Positions 63,293 to 64,000 of a DNA stretch of 64,000 bases are shown here, piece after piece. The DNA lies in contig NZ_CP015208.1 in NCBI RefSeq assembly GCF_001854225.1, positions 806,001-870,000 on the forward strand, given 5' to 3'. Under the pieces are notes generated by a model. That model saw only the letters and a list, made by a program, of their open reading frames with translations, made no database searches and had not been told where the DNA came from. Source of the DNA: Candidatus Rhodoluna planktonica (GTDB lineage Bacteria > Actinomycetota > Actinomycetes > Actinomycetales > Microbacteriaceae). Each line of letters begins with the position of its first letter. Position 1 is the stretch's first letter. The translations under genes were made by a program, and so were the position numbers.

Positions 63293-64000
63293 CTAGACCC
63301 GTTCGTTTGCAGCCGGCCCGCGCCAACCGGCAACCGGTAGTGCAAATTTCTGAACCAGTCGCTTGGTAAAAGTAGTCTGCTGAACACTTGCCAAACGAAC
63401 TGGATTTTTTGACTTACTTACCTGAACTCGGGCGCCTGCAGGAAGTTCGGTTGAACGCCTGCCATCACACCAGAGCGTGCCGCTGCCAACGCTGCGCTGG
63501 AGCACCTCGACTGCCACCTGCGCTTCGGGGTGTACCACAAGCGGTTTTGCAAAGAGCGCATGTGCGCTGAGCGGCACGACTAGCAGAGCATCGATTGTTG
63601 GCCAAACAATTGGCCCACCGGCAGAGAAAGCATAAGCCGTTGAACCGGTTGGTGTTGACACAATCATGCCATCGCAGCCAAAGCTGGAAAGCGGTTGGCC
63701 ATCGATTTCGAGAACCACTTCAAGCATGCGTTCACGAGAGCTTTTTTCGACAGTGGCCTCATTTAGAGCCCAGGTTTCATAAACAGTTTTGCCATCAACC
63801 TGAACCTCGACGTCTAAAGTAAGTCGGTCAGTTACCTGGTAACTGCGTTCGATAATGTGCTGAATTGTCGATTCAATCTCTTCGCGCTCACTGTCGGCCA
63901 AGAAACCCACATGCCCCAAATTGATTCCCATAAGCGGGACGGCGCTTTCTCGCACAATTTCTGCAGCTTTGAGGATTGTGCCATCGCCACCGAAAACAAC
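63293..64000 (-). CDS. ppnK: NAD kinase, 5'-truncated by the window edge
   Basis: Phosphorylates NAD to NADP. The frame stays open to base 64000, and the last codons in the window encode the FGGDGTILKAA catalytic motif, so only a short N-terminal part is missing. Other marks: GINLGHVGFLADSE, ALNEATVEKSSRERML, DGMIVSTPTGSTAYAFSAGGPI and LVVHPEAQV. In mycobacteria tlyA precedes this gene and recN follows; only recN can be seen here. Confidence 0.95.
   Translation of the reverse strand, partial: VVFGGDGTILKAAEIVRESAVPLMGINLGHVGFLADSEREEIESTIQHIIERSYQVTDRLTLDVEVQVDGKTVYETWALNEATVEKSSRERMLEVVLEIDGQPLSSFGCDGMIVSTPTGSTAYAFSAGGPIVWPTIDALLVVPLSAHALFAKPLVVHPEAQVAVEVLQRSVGSGTLWCDGRRSTELPAGARVQVSKSKNPVRLASVQQTTFTKRLVQKFALPVAGWRGPAANERV

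Noticed and set aside
1-64000. CRISPR arrays, insertion sequences, toxin-antitoxin or phage-defence islands
   Set aside because: I found no spaced repeats, transposases, paired small toxin genes or defence proteins; almost all the space is filled by core genes.

Overview
The window is an ordinary, densely packed chromosomal segment of an actinobacterium, most likely a streamlined member of the Microbacteriaceae (freshwater Luna-type lineages such as Rhodoluna or Aquiluna fit best). The placement is inferred from gene order and protein families. These include an actinobacterial cytochrome bc1/aa3 arrangement with a fourth oxidase subunit, SepF and Wag31/DivIVA with no FtsA, a GarA-type FHA protein beside MerR regulators, a PASTA kinase beside its Rv2175c-type partner, and gene orders known from Mycobacterium and Corynebacterium. 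Base composition looks close to half G+C by eye, low for the family. No gap between genes exceeds about 250 bases. I saw no insertion sequence, prophage, CRISPR array, toxin-antitoxin pair or defence island.

Layout. 1-7.3 kb: the end of qcrB, two small genes (an ABM-like protein and an orphan TipAS domain), the ctaC-ctaD-ctaF oxidase operon, erpA, an M20 peptidase and a DUF3043 membrane protein. 7.3-10.8 kb: pyrD, nrdR, hisD and a flavin reductase. 10.8-33.6 kb: one minus-strand run that holds the division and cell-wall (dcw) cluster. In transcription order it reads mraZ, rsmH, ftsL-like, ftsI, murE, murF, mraY, murD, ftsW, murG, murC, ftsQ, ftsZ, yggS, sepF, yggT, divIVA, lspA, rluD, dnaE. 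33.8-40.9 kb: DUF3040, a polyprenyl synthase, the Rv2175c-like/PknL pair, class II DAHP synthase, an acyltransferase and a ROK glucokinase. 41.0-49.8 kb: acyl-CoA synthetase, deformylase, an EspI-like ATPase, pyruvate carboxylase, an orphan ParA ATPase and a MerR regulator. 49.9-51.8 kb: a second MerR regulator, GarA, a CDP-alcohol phosphatidyltransferase and tRNA-Pro(GGG). 51.8-64 kb: der, cmk, tyrA, aroH, rluB, scpB, scpA, parA, xerD, nudix hydrolase, pyrG, recN and the start-truncated NAD kinase, an order also seen in mycobacteria.

How it works together. Most of the window serves cell-wall synthesis, division, chromosome segregation and central metabolism. Many minus-strand neighbours overlap by 1-20 bases or abut, which suggests translational coupling. 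Regulation can be read in a few places: a 10-bp-periodic triplet of CCAC/GTGG boxes before mraZ (a probable MraZ operator), an 8-bp inverted repeat before the glucokinase, several leaderless-type TANNNT-N6/7-start arrangements, and five clear terminator hairpins.

I found no convincing new multi-gene system. The most interesting items are the candidate MraZ operator, the EspI-like ATPase with no type VII secretion genes nearby, the orphan ParA with a repeated ENQ tail, the strongly basic FtsQ tail, and the altered phosphorylation motif in GarA.
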